From the NCBI GenBank assembly GCA_033807775.1, contig CM066314.1:38678001-38742000 (forward strand): a stretch of DNA of 64,000 bases, given 5' to 3'. The notes below the pieces were generated by a model that saw only the letters and a program-made list of their open reading frames with translations, did no database searches and was not told where the DNA came from. The DNA is from Saussurea involucrata. Its lineage: Eukaryota > Streptophyta > Magnoliopsida > Asterales > Asteraceae. This document shows positions 20,758 to 31,138 of the stretch, piece after piece. Each line of letters begins with the position of its first letter. Within the stretch, counting starts at the first letter, position 1. Made by a program: the position numbers and the translations under genes.

Positions 20758-21717
20758 TGTTGGTCCCAAAATGGCTTAACAAATATTGTAGAAGGGGGGG
20801 GGGGGGGGGGGGGGGGTTGAATACAATACTCAGATTTTTCACAAGTTTTAATTCAATATATTGAAAATCTTTCAATAAGAATTACACATAGAAAACAAAA
20901 GATTGTTGCGGAAAAGAACAGTTAAACTATTCTAACAATCTAACACAAAGTAAACAAAAAAACACTTAGAACAAATTGGACACTTAGACACAAGATGCAG
21001 TTTCAGTAAGAAAGGAGCTTGCACTTAGTTATCTTCAGAAGCCGTGATTTGCATGGAGAGTCTTCACCTCTATTTATAGTACATGCATCATTTAATGCTT
21101 GGGACACTTGTCACTCCTCCATTCATTGTAGAGGTTGACTTCTGAAAAGCTGATATCTCCTTTTTAACTTATCCAAGGAACCAGGAGGACAGTCGTACCA
21201 GAAAAAGACCTTATCTGAGAATAGATAAAATGACAAAATGCCACATTTATCTGACAATTGGATATTGTCTCATAATAAATGATCTTCTCTTTTGTCTTTA
21301 GAGAATAGGGCTACCGACTTCCTGTATTAGAAACTGCACCAATTCGAAATCTCACTTATTTAGAAAAGAGAGAGAGTTTCACCGAAGTGTAAAATATTTT
21401 GGTGCAGTCTTCTTGAACTCCCACCGATTTCTGAACACATTTTGGTGGAAGTCTTCTTAAGCTTCTCACCGAATTTCTTCAATTCGGTGATGCTTGTCCA
21501 CCGATAGCACAAGCATATCGGTGGTGATGTAACTTGTAGAAAGTTGCTGCCGATTTTCTCACTTCCGCAATGAGATAGTCTTCGCACTTGGTTTCGGTTG
21601 ATCTTCGACTTCACCGAACAATTGATATAAGAGAAGTTACACAAAAGAATCCAAAAAATATTCTAAGTATCTAAGTGGGTTTAATTGATTCAATTTCAAA
21701 TCTGTAATGACCCAACA
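20758..21717 (-). repeat. Copia-2 5' LTR
   Basis: It is 960 bp. It differs from the other LTR by a 23-G instead of a 14-G run and about 20 substitutions. It carries a TATA box on the minus strand at 21071-21078 and the hairpin array at about 21379-21523. Confidence 0.95.
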
Positions 21718-22593
21718 TTAAGCAATAACCTGTACGAGTACAAATAAGTGTAATGGATCCATAGGCACTAGTTTTAATGAACACATGGAATAGGCGTGGA
21801 CTAATCGTAATTCCAGTGTGTATGATAAACGTGGAATAGGCGTGGACTAATCGTAAGTCCCGTTTATGTGAAATGAGGAATAGGCGTGGACTAATTGTAA
21901 TTCCCATTTCACATTGATGAGAAATCATGGGATAGGCGTGGATTAATCGTAATTCCCGATTTCTAAGGAAGGAAAGAGATAGGCATGGCTTAATTGTAAT
22001 CTCTACTTCTTTTCCAAGAAATTGACATGTGTAATTGTGATTTCTTGGATATGAGCATTAATCTAGAATCCGTGGATATTCGTAGTGGGCTCTTGAACAT
22101 GATATCATGGCTGACTTGGTGTCAGGTCATATTCATGGAATCGGGTTTGATCACGTCATCGTAAGATGTTTTTACATATGGTAAGAAAGAAGGTAAACCA
22201 GGTTTGTTATGCCTTGTTTACATTGATTTTAAAAGTATTATTTTAAAACCGAATGTTCTCACTAGGCGTTAGCCTAATCGTTTCAAATTATATTTTCTTA
22301 CCAGGTACTAGCTCGGGAAAGTAAAGGGCTGTGGGACGAGTGCATTCGAGTATATACTTTTGGAGGAAAGCGAAGGAGTTAGCCTTAGTGAGGAGATTTT
22401 GGTAAATCTTAGATAACCAGTTTAATCTGATCTTAATTGACAGGATTAGATTAATAGGTTATTTTGAATTTGCATTTGTATATATATGAATCCTCAAGGT
22501 TAATTCTCTGTTGTATATAAAGTTTGGAAGGTTTATGTTTAAATCTTGTTACAAATTGAGGTTTAAATTAGCCCTGATTTTTAGGGTGTTACA
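21718..22593 (+). repeat. Tekay 5' LTR, segment 3 of 3
   Basis: It completes the 5' LTR up to GTTACA at 22593. It holds the six-hairpin array (21781-22048) and then AT-rich U5-like sequence. Confidence 0.95.
21781..22048. repeat. Six stem-loops with a constant loop and changing stems in the Tekay LTR
   Basis: The consensus loop AGGCGTGGACTAATCGTA lies at 21792-21809, 21838-21855, 21882-21899, 21934-21951 and 21981-21998. A diverged 17-nt loop lies at 22023-22039. Left arms differ (ACACATGGAAT, ATAAACGTGGAAT, ATGTGAAATGAGGAAT, AGAAATCATGGGAT, GGAAAGAGAT, CCAAGAAAT), yet each right arm is complementary, sometimes with a one-base bulge. The third has 15 paired bases and the sixth 9 perfect ones. 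The 3' LTR copy is at 36154-36375. Confidence 0.9.
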
Positions 22594-22596
22594 ATA

Positions 22597-22608
22597 TGGT
22601 ATCAGAGC
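22597..22608 (+). other. Tekay primer binding site (initiator tRNA-Met)
   Basis: TGGTATCAGAGC lies three bases after the 5' LTR end. From 22609 to 22943 there is leader sequence without a gene. Confidence 0.95.
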
Positions 22609-22943
22609 ATTAGTTTAAGTGAACTAGGTATACTAGTGAGATACCTAGACTTAAGCTGAGATGAATTAAGTTATGATTCGTGAGATATGGGTAGAAATAC
22701 TAAGACGGGATAGTCTTAGAGTCGACGGAAATACGTGAAATTAGTATTGTAACGATGGTAACGAGGATTCTCATGTGTAGTATGTTCGCAATTTCAATTA
22801 GCTACTGTCATTATGGATATATTGTTACATAAGCATACTTGTTTCTAAATTGTTACAGTGACTAATAAACTGTAAAGTACGTTTCGTATGTTTGGCTATA
22901 TGTAACCATTTCTTATGGTTATTTCTTGTGTTATGTCAGAACG

Positions 22944-23768
22944 ATGGTGAATACGCCACCAAGGTCCCCTAATTCTTCGGAGGATAGGGCTGTTATTGAT
23001 TGGTCGGTGGAAAAGCGACCTGAAATGGTTGGGACTCATGAAAGTCCGCCGATGCCACCTATAATAGGTGGATTGGAAAGTCAAACGCACATAACGAGTA
23101 CCAGTACCGCCAACCAGGAAACGCTGGAATCGACAGTGGAGTCTCGCATGATGGAGAACATGACACGAATGATGAATACGACAATGGCACAACAAACAGA
23201 AATGTTTATGAAAGCGCTGAATGATCGAAGTTCGGAGTTACGGCGAACGGAGACTGGTACTGATGTAATAAACCCAATTAGTAATCCTGTGATAGATGCA
23301 GAAAGAAGGGTGGAAAGAGTATGCTAATATAAAACGTTTCTAAGCTGTAAACCGCCAGAGTTTACCGGAGCAGACAATCCAGTGGCATGCATGAATTGGC
23401 TCCGAGAAATGGAACAAGCTTTTCGAGCTTATGAATGTGATGAGAAATCAAAGGTCAGATTTGGGTCTCAAATGTTACGAGGTAATGCGTTGACTTGGTG
23501 TTATATAGTGACGTCTACTATAATGGCTCCAGTCTTAGCTGCTATGACATGGGAGTCGTTCAAGAAAAAGATTTTGGAAGAATATTGTAATGAAAATGAA
23601 ATGGATAGGATTGAGGAAGAGTTTCAGAATCTTAAATAGGGTACTTCAACTGTTCGGAAGTATACTGAATCCTTCATGTAGAAGCTAAACTTAGAGGGGC
23701 ATGTAGCTCCGACTGAGAATGAAAAGATTAAAGCTTATTTGAAAGGTTTGCCAGCGGACAAGATGTCT
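22944..23768 (+). pseudogene. Tekay gag, N-terminal part, cut by the Athila-like element
   Basis: The frame opens with MVNTPPRSPN and runs through a Met/Gln-rich region into the retrotransposon gag domain (KPPEFTGADNP, MRW-like core AMTWESFKKKILEEYC). Stops at 23325-23327, 23637-23639 and 23682-23684 lie in the same frame, so these are nonsense changes. The coding sequence breaks off at 23768 after LPADKMS and resumes at about 31139 beyond the inserted element. Confidence 0.85.
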
Positions 23769-25106
23769 TGATAACGCCACTTTTTGGCGTTGTTTTCGGT
23801 TCTCAAACCAATGAGATTGGCTTGTGTTCAAGTAAAAAGGCGTGTATTTTACGGTTCATCTAGTGAATTATACAGGTTATCTAAGAGGCGGCAATCATCG
23901 AGAAAAGAAGCTAAAAAGAGCCCAAAACGAGTCCAAACGAAGCCTAACGGAAGCCCAAAAGCCAAGCCCAAGACCCGCGACCGAACCAGGACCCGAACCG
24001 CGAACCAGACGACGACCCACGCAGCCAAAAGGATACGCGCGACCTGCCACGCAACTTGCAAGCCGCGCAGCAAGTCGCGTAAGGCTCTGTTTCGCGAATT
24101 TCAGATATACTTTTCAGTTTTTAGGTCATTCATTCGATAGGCAACTTACACACGACGGCCAGAGCAGTTCCGGGGGCGATTTTCAGAGCCGAGTGACACC
24201 CGTTGGAGCCACGATAGAGGGAGGATCAGATACACGTTCATCACGCAAAGTAGAGGCGAGCACGATAGAAGGGAGTAACCATTCCATTTACAGTTGCCAC
24301 GATTATCATGTTTACATACTTGTTTCCATCTTTTTCTATTGTGTTTGAATCCACCACCGACATGAACTAACCGGTTCATGTTGGGGGTTGGAATGAATGT
24401 GGTTTAAGCTTGTAAACAGATGACCTGATACCTTTATCAGTTTTCCTATTTTAATGAATGAATGCAATTTGGTGTTTAATTCTTTTGTGAGATTAGCTAC
24501 CTTACAATTGTTTTATTGCTTTCAATTTATGTTCGAGAGAAGTAATTGAGAAGTAGAATTAGGAATTGCATGTCTAAGTTAAGAAAGGATAGAGATATAC
24601 CGAGTAAATCTTAGTCCCGTTTGAATCTTAAGCTTAATGCGTTTTGAACCCTATATGTTGAGATCGAAAGATAAAACTTATGTTTTCAAAATAGAAATCA
24701 CGGTTGCTTGAAAACGAACCATGCTTTGCACATAAAATCGTTGTAGCTTGAGAAAGAACAATGATTAGATAAAGATTGGGTATTCATTGATAGGAATAAC
24801 TGGTATTTGAATTGAGTCAGACGTTTGTATGCGAGAACCATTGGATTTCCAACCCTCAACTGTTTTCTCTATCTGATTTTCCAAAGCTGTTTACTGTTTT
24901 GTCTTGTGTTTGATTTAATTCTCGCATTTAAGTAGTTTAATACCAACCATTCAATTATCGATAGTTCAGTTAATAGAGCTTATAGTAATTGTGATACTTA
25001 GTTCCTAGTTCCCGTGGATTCGATACTCGTACTTACCGTACGTTATTACTTGATTCGACACCGTACACTTGCGGTTACATTCTCGGGGTGTGAAAACCTC
25101 GTATCA
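23769..25106 (+). repeat. Athila-like 5' LTR
   Basis: It opens with a perfect hairpin AACGCCA / TGGCGTT (23773-23779 and 23785-23791). It contains the CG-rich block 24035-24085 that resembles the core of the MITE at 49669-49914. Confidence 0.92.
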
Positions 25107-25112
25107 AGTTTT

Positions 25113-25130
25113 TGGCGCCGTTGCCGGGGA
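25113..25130 (+). other. Athila-like primer binding site
   Basis: TGGCGCCGTTGCCGGGGA lies six bases after the LTR and is the Athila/Tat-type site, usually assigned to tRNA-Asp. Confidence 0.85.
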
Positions 25131-25264
25131 ACTAGTTGCAACTAATAGCACTACCAGCTATACGCGCTATTAGATTGAGCATTTTTTTTATTTGCTTTAT
25201 TTCATCACTTTCAATTTTTAGATTACTGACTTTACTTTCTTTCTTTTCAGGTACCACTTGGTTT

Positions 25265-27442
25265 ATGCCAAGGACGACCCGAGGGAAAGAGATTGAAGAA
25301 TTCGATCCGGAGATTGAAAGAACCACTCGTCGCCTACGTCAAGAGACCAAAGCTAAGCGACAGTTACAAATGGGTGACGAGAGACCTGTAGGCGAGAGAC
25401 TACCGCGCAACGATCCTCCACCTCTTCGCAATAATCCTCCACCACCTCCGGAGAGGGTACCTATGCGGTCATTTGCCAATCCAAATGTGGCAGCCGCACG
25501 TATAGGGATCCAACCTCCTACCACCGCGGCTAATTACTTCGAGATCAAGCCGAGTACCATCGTCATGGTACAACAAAACCAATTTGGGGGAGCACCGACT
25601 GAAGATCCCCACGCGCACCTACGAGCATTCGAACGAATCTGTAATACGTTTAAGATCAACAGGATGGAGGAGAACGCGATCAAGCTAAGACTCTTCAGTT
25701 TTTCCCTAAAGGGTAGAGCTGAAATTTGGATAGAGGGCTTACCATCGGATATTATCACCACATGGGCAGACCTGAAAGCTGCATTCCTCCAGAAATTCTT
25801 CCCACCGGGAAGAACCGCTCAACTGATGGCCGACATTACCCACTTCGCGCAATGGGACCAAAAGACACTCTACGAGGCATGGGAGAGATATAAGGACATG
25901 TTGAAGAAGTGTCCACATCACGGGCTTCATGGTTGGGTCATAATCCAAACGTTCTTTGGAGGCCTCCACCCGCAATTCAAGAATGACATCACTACTGCCG
26001 TGGGTGGGGAACTAATGGATAAGTCCTATGAAGAAGCAATCGAGTTGATCGAGAACCTAGCCGAGCATAGCTATTCCACACCACGATCTTCCGTTGCACG
26101 AGTCGCTAGTGTTCAAGAGACGGACGAGCTTAAAGAGATAAAGGCTCAATTAGCCATGATCACGAACCATCTGAAGGGAGGCAATTCACAAGATCCCGAG
26201 CAAGTTCAATTCCTCCAAAACCAGAATCATCAGCCGAGGAACGACCCATTCTCCAACACATATAATGAAGGGTGGAAAAAGCACCCAAATTTCTCGTGGA
26301 GTCAACCCGGTCAACAGCCAGGTAATTTTTCTAACTCTTCAAATTCTTCCAATACTAATAATGCTTATCGTCCTCCAGGTTTTTACCAAAGGAATGAAGG
26401 ACCATCGATGGAGAAGAAACCGGGGCTGGAAGATATGCTCATGAAGTTCATGACGAAAATGGACAGCACGGTCGAGGGATTAGCGAGCATGGTGAGTACA
26501 GTCAAAGCTGCAACCGATCAGAATACGGCTTCCATCAAGATTCTCGAGAGGCAAGTGGGGCAGATTAGTGAAGCTCTACAAAACCGACCTCCCGGAACCT
26601 TTCCCAGTCAAACCGAAAGGACTAACCGGGAAACATGCAATGCCATTTATCTGAGAAATGGCAAGGAGCTGAATGGAGAGCCATTACGAGAGTCGTCATC
26701 AAGGGAGACCGGTCCGAAAGAGAAAGAGATCGAGAGCATTAAAGTGACTGAATTAGAAGCTGATAAAGAGTGTGCAATCAAAGAGAACTCGGAGGGTGAA
26801 GAGAGCAAGCAGTGTGAAGAGCCCAAGCTGAAGCAACCACCGGTCAAGCCGGTGGTACCGAGAGTACCTTACCCGAGCAGGCTGAAAGCAAATAAGGATG
26901 AGGTCAATTTTTCAAAATTTATTGAAGTATTTAAAAAGCTAACGATCAATATTCCTTTTGCAGATGCTCTCGCCCAAATGCCCTCTTACATGATATTCAT
27001 GAAAGAGATCCTTTCCAAAAAGAGGGCAATTGATCACCAATCCACCGTTGCACTCACTGAAGAGTGTAGCGCAATCTTTCAGAATAAGCTTCCCCAGAAG
27101 CTCAATGATCCAGGGAGTTTTTCTATCCCTATCCAAATCGGGAAGTTTTCTTTCAATAAAGTTTTGTGTGATTTAGGGGCTAGTATTAATTTGATGCCCC
27201 TTTCTATTTTCAGGAAACTTGGATTGGGCGATGTGAGTCCAACGTTCATGACGTTAAAGCTCGCCGATCGATCAATCAGATACCCGTATGGAGTGATCGA
27301 GGACGTACTCATCAAGGTCGGTAAGTTCTATTTCCCCGTCGACTTCGTGGTCATTGACATAGACGAAGATGAAGAGGTCCCGTTAATTCTAGGAAGATCA
27401 TTCCTAGCCACGAGTCGAGCGTTAATTGATGTGGAGGAATGA
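25265..27442 (+). CDS. Athila-like gag-protease
   Basis: The ATG at 25265 (MPRTTRGKE) is chosen because a pyrimidine tract ending in CAG precedes it and the upstream extension looks like leader. After a basic, Pro-rich N-terminus comes the Athila gag core with FEIKPSTIVMVQQNQFGG (about 95-112), FKINRMEENAIKLRLF and YEAWERYKDMLKKCPHHGL. An Asn/Gln/Pro-rich linker and the diagnostic NAIYLRNGKEL follow. The aspartic protease has LCDLGASINLMPLS (Asp-Leu-Gly, not Asp-Ser-Gly) and ILGRSFL. A TGA ends it at 27442, but the same frame continues with protease-like residues (VTFRVGG) to a TGA at 27611-27613, so the first stop may be a nonsense change. No zinc knuckle is seen. Confidence 0.88.
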   Translation: MPRTTRGKEIEEFDPEIERTTRRLRQETKAKRQLQMGDERPVGERLPRNDPPPLRNNPPPPPERVPMRSFANPNVAAARIGIQPPTTAANYFEIKPSTIVMVQQNQFGGAPTEDPHAHLRAFERICNTFKINRMEENAIKLRLFSFSLKGRAEIWIEGLPSDIITTWADLKAAFLQKFFPPGRTAQLMADITHFAQWDQKTLYEAWERYKDMLKKCPHHGLHGWVIIQTFFGGLHPQFKNDITTAVGGELMDKSYEEAIELIENLAEHSYSTPRSSVARVASVQETDELKEIKAQLAMITNHLKGGNSQDPEQVQFLQNQNHQPRNDPFSNTYNEGWKKHPNFSWSQPGQQPGNFSNSSNSSNTNNAYRPPGFYQRNEGPSMEKKPGLEDMLMKFMTKMDSTVEGLASMVSTVKAATDQNTASIKILERQVGQISEALQNRPPGTFPSQTERTNRETCNAIYLRNGKELNGEPLRESSSRETGPKEKEIESIKVTELEADKECAIKENSEGEESKQCEEPKLKQPPVKPVVPRVPYPSRLKANKDEVNFSKFIEVFKKLTINIPFADALAQMPSYMIFMKEILSKKRAIDHQSTVALTEECSAIFQNKLPQKLNDPGSFSIPIQIGKFSFNKVLCDLGASINLMPLSIFRKLGLGDVSPTFMTLKLADRSIRYPYGVIEDVLIKVGKFYFPVDFVVIDIDEDEEVPLILGRSFLATSRALIDVEE

Positions 27443-27652
27443 GAGGTGACCTTCAGAGTTGGCGGCGAGAGAGTGATATTCAAGATGTTCGAGAAAGTGG
27501 AAGGTCGAAGCAAAGAGGAACTCGGAGCTGGTCATGGAAGGCCAATTGCGAGAGAATCCGCGAAGAACCGCAAGTGTGGACGGTTCGAGTCAGCAGATAC
27601 GGAGCCAAGTTGAAAACCGTACAGTCGTGCCACGACTTTAAATAAGGCGCTG

Positions 27653-27670
27653 GGTGGGAGGCAACCCACC
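27653..27670 (+). other. GGTGGG-AGGCAA-CCCACC hairpin after gag-protease
   Basis: A perfect 6-bp stem with an AGGCAA loop lies 40 nt after the extended frame. I recall a similar GGGAGGCAACCC element following coding regions in other plant Athila elements; its role is unknown. Confidence 0.6.
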
Positions 27671-29802
27671 AAGGTTTGTTTCCTTTTATTATTTTTAGTT
27701 TGAGTGTGTTTATATTTCCGAAAAAACCATAAAAATCAAAAAATAAAAAAATAAAAAATAGCTGGAACAGGGACATACGCGACTTATGCCGCGGTTTACA
27801 TACCGCGCAACAAGTCGCGGGCCCTCTGGAATGATTTTAAAACAGTGAGTTGCGCGGTTTATCCCGCGACTTACATACCGCGGCCAAAACCGCGTGGGCC
27901 CCTGTGTCGTTTTTCGTGCAGTTCTTGTTTCTTGCTTTGTGTGTTTCATTCCTTTTGCAATTTTGTCGTCTTTTGCTTTGTTTTCCTTTGTTTTGCATGC
28001 TCTCTCCATCTTCTCTAAGTGCTCGAATCTGTCAAGAAAATCCTCTCGGTCCGGGCAAACAGGTATGTTCTAACTCTTTCTGCTAAACGAGTGGTGTATG
28101 ATGTTTTAGTCTATTTTAGTCACACGAGATGCAACAAACCTAAGTTTCACTTAGGTTTGGGGTGCCTCATCTTTTAATCATCTACACACTCAACTTTTTT
28201 TACCCTGTGCAAACCTCGGTTTTACCGAGGTTTGGGGTTGGCTTTTATTGGCAAACCTAGGCCACGACCTAGGTTTGGGGTGCCCATTTTAGAAATTTTG
28301 GGTTTTATTTTGCTTGATATGTAATACCTTGCCCGTCCTTTTGATAACTGTAATAACTGCACAATGATTCGAGTTGCATCGCCTACGACTTTACTTGCAC
28401 ATTGGGGACAATGTGTGGGTAAGGTTTGGGGTTGCCCAATCGGGCCCAAGTTATGCACGTAGATTTCCTGCACTTCTGAGTGTCTAGATCATAATAGCTA
28501 CATTTTTTGTTTTGAATGATTAAGACCAACCATTGTGGGAAGAATCTTGTGAGAGTGACGTGACCGTTAGGGAAGGACCGGGAAAGGACATGACTAGGGA
28601 CATTAGTGGAGACCACCCGATTGTGAGTTTTGAGCCTAAAAGACGTTTTTCATTTCGAGGGATTTATACACTTAATTCACATACACTTTTTCGAATTCCT
28701 TGTCGTGAATGTAGAATGATCTCGCTACATTATTGCATTGAGTAGCAAAGACGACCATCGGGATATTAGGTGAGGGTATAGTAGACCACATCGTGTGAAC
28801 CTTAAGATATGATTCCAGGCATTGTGTGTTTTGTTTAACCTATTTTTAACTATCGTTTCCTTTTACCCCTTTTGTGTGTATCCGTAAACCGCTTTGAAGC
28901 CAAACACTCACCCTCTTCGTTTCTAAACCCATCATTAAACCTTCAGCCATAAGCCTTAGCCAACCTTATCCGAAAGTGTGTCGATCGGAAGCGGTAATGA
29001 ACAGCGAGAGATAGAGCAGAAAAGAAAGAATTCCCGCCAGTCATGAGAACAAAATTGGGTCAATGTAACCCAAGAAATAGAAAAGAGGACCAATGAAGTC
29101 CCAAAAAAAAAGAATAAATACAGTATTTAGATAGCACTTAGAGCTGCATAATAAGTGAGTCAAAGTGACTCCAAGAGTGACAAATAGGGCCAAGTGATAG
29201 AAAGTGGAGGAGAAAGTTCATAATTGCCAATGATTTACACACTGAGGACCTTTGATCCTTTTACCCTTCGTTTCTAAGCCTTAACCTTAGCCCCGTTATA
29301 ACCCTTGTAAAGACCTGGATGATCTTTTGGAAAACGTGATTAGAGTCTACGAATACCTCTACTGATATTCCCTGTCTTGCTACTTGATTCCTTTTGAGAT
29401 CAATCTTTTAGACACTTGTGCGTCTTTCATGTTAGTTGTCATGAAATTATTGCGTATTCTTGTACATAACCTCCATAACATGACAACATGTACGATAACC
29501 TAGGTTCGAGTGCAAAGAGAGTATCCCGTGAGGTAGGGTCGAGGCGAAATGTTTTCCCTATTATGTTTGGACCTAGTCTAACCCGAACGTAATCGGAACA
29601 GTCACGAGTTCAACTCCCAATGGAAGGTCATAGATCAAACGAAATAAGAATGAGGCGAGAGTGAGATAGATATTCACGGGTATGGGAAATCACCGTTGCA
29701 TCACTTGGTACCGATTGGGAATTGTGCAGTCATTATTTTTTCACAGATATATGCTTTTATTCTGTTTTTATCGCTAATTTGCTTGGGGACAAGCAACGCT
29801 CG
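27671..29802 (+). other. Non-coding body of the Athila-like element
   Basis: No reading frame resembles RT, RNase H or integrase. It holds CG-rich palindromic words (27778-27895, for example TACCGCG and CGCGGTTT), the three hairpins at 28136-28280 and otherwise ordinary AT-leaning sequence. Confidence 0.75.
28136..28280 (+). repeat. Three hairpins each followed by a polypurine-like GGTTTGGGG
   Basis: Arms are AAACCTAAGT (28136-28145/28149-28158), AAACCTCGGT (28211-28220/28224-28233) and AAACCTAGG (28253-28261/28268-28276). Stem sequences differ but pair perfectly, and each 3' arm runs into TTTGGGGT. A fourth, unpaired GGTTTGGGGTTGCC lies near 28424, and the true polypurine tract at 29803-29814 has the same core. 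Confidence 0.88.
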
Positions 29803-29814
29803 GTTTGGGGTTGT
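29803..29814 (+). other. Athila-like polypurine tract
   Basis: GTTTGGGGTTGT lies immediately before the 3' LTR at 29815. Confidence 0.75.
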
Positions 29815-31138
29815 TGATAACGCCACTTTTTGGCGTTATTTTCGGTTCTCAAACCAATGAGATTGGCTTGTGTTCAAGTAAAAAGGCGTGTATTTTACGG
29901 TTCATCTAGTGAATTATACAGGTTATCTAAGAGGCGGCAATCATCGAGAAAAGAAGCTAAAAAGAGCCCAAAACGAGTCCAAACGAAGCCTAACGGAAGC
30001 CCAAGACCCACGACCAAACCAGGACCCGAACCGCGAACCAGACGACGACCCACGCAGCCAAAAGGATACGCGCGACCTGCCACGCGACTTGCAAGCCGCG
30101 CAGCAAGTCGCATAAGGCTCTGTTTCGCGAATTTCAGATATAATTTTCAGTTTTTAGGTCATTCATTCGATAGGCAACTTACACACGACGGCCAGAGCGG
30201 TTCCGGGGGCGATTTTCAGAGCCGAGTGACACCCGTTGGAGCCACGATAGAGGGAGGATCAGATACACGTTCATCACGCAAAGTAAAGGCGAGCACGATA
30301 GAAGGGAGTAACCATTCCATTTACAGTTGCCACGATTATCATGTTTACATACTTGTTTCCATCTTTTTCTATTGTGTTTGAATCCACCACCGACATGAAC
30401 TAACCGGTTCATGTTGGGGGTTGGAATGAATGTGGTTTAAGCTTGTAAACAGATGACCTGATACCTTTATCAGTTTTCCTATTTTAATGAATGAATGCAA
30501 TTTGGTGTTTAATGCTTTTGTGAGATTAGCTACCTTACAATTGTTTTATTGCTTTCAATTTATGTTCGAGAGAAGTAATTGAGAAGTAGAATTAGGAATT
30601 GCATGTCTAAGTTAAGAAAGGATAGAGATATACCGAGTAAATCTTAGTCCTGTTTGAATCTTAAGCTTAATGCGTTTTGAACCCTATATGTTGAGATCGA
30701 AAGATAAAACTTATGTTTTCAAAATAGAAATCACGGTTGCTTGAAAACGAACCATGCTTTGCACATAAAATCATTGTAGCTTGAGAAAGAACAATGATTA
30801 GATAAAGATTGGGTATTCATTGATAGGAATAACTGGTATTTGAATTGAGTCAGACGTTTGTATGCGAGAACCATTGGATTTCCAACCCTCAACTGTTTTC
30901 TCTATCTGATTTTCCAAAGCTGTTTACTGTTTTGTCTTGTGTTTGATTTAATTCTCGCATTTAAGTAGTTTAATACCAACCATTCAATTATCGATAGTTC
31001 AGTTAATAGAGCTTATAGTAATTGTGATACTTAGTTCCTAGTTCCCGTGGATTCGATACTCGTACTTACCGTACGTTATTACTTGATTCGACACCGTACA
31101 CTTGCGGTTAGATTCTCGGGGTGTGAAAACCTCGTATC
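29815..31138 (+). repeat. Athila-like 3' LTR
   Basis: It is about 1324 bp, 14 bp shorter than the 5' copy, mainly through a short deletion near 30004. It ends CTCGTATC and joins the Tekay gag directly. Confidence 0.92.

Larger units (their letters stand above)
10696..21717 (-). mobile_element. Copia-2: older Sirevirus-like Copia with a broken env-like ORF
   Basis: It is flanked by TTAAG (10691-10695 and 21718-21722), with the uninterrupted site in the 3' LTR near 36091. LTRs are 954 and 960 bp and differ by about 20 substitutions by eye plus the length of a poly-G run, so it is older than Copia-1. On the minus strand the order is LTR, initiator-Met primer site, gag, pol, spacer, env-like ORF, polypurine tract and LTR. 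Gag, pol and env-like frames all contain in-frame stops. Confidence 0.95.
23769..31138 (+). mobile_element. Athila-like Gypsy element with gag-protease only
   Basis: LTRs 23769-25106 and 29815-31138 begin TGATAACGCC and end CTCGTATC(A). They differ by roughly ten substitutions and one short indel by eye. The primer site TGGCGCCGTTGCCGGGGA is the one used by Athila elements. Gag-protease matches the Athila type, but no RT, RNase H or integrase exists; about 2.2 kb of non-coding sequence takes their place. The left flank ends in TGTCT, but the right LTR lacks its last A and no matching duplication follows, so a few bases were lost there. It is non-autonomous and recently mobilised in trans (inference). 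Confidence 0.88.

Noticed and set aside
23842..24348. Arg-rich 168-codon frame, with a relative at 29830-30381.
   Set aside because: Both lie inside the Athila-like LTRs, and the frame differs between the two copies after an indel.
25136..25264. An upstream in-frame start of the Athila-like gag giving a hydrophobic N-terminus.
   Set aside because: It begins six bases after the primer binding site and crosses a pyrimidine-CAG tract; gag similarity starts at MPRTTRG.
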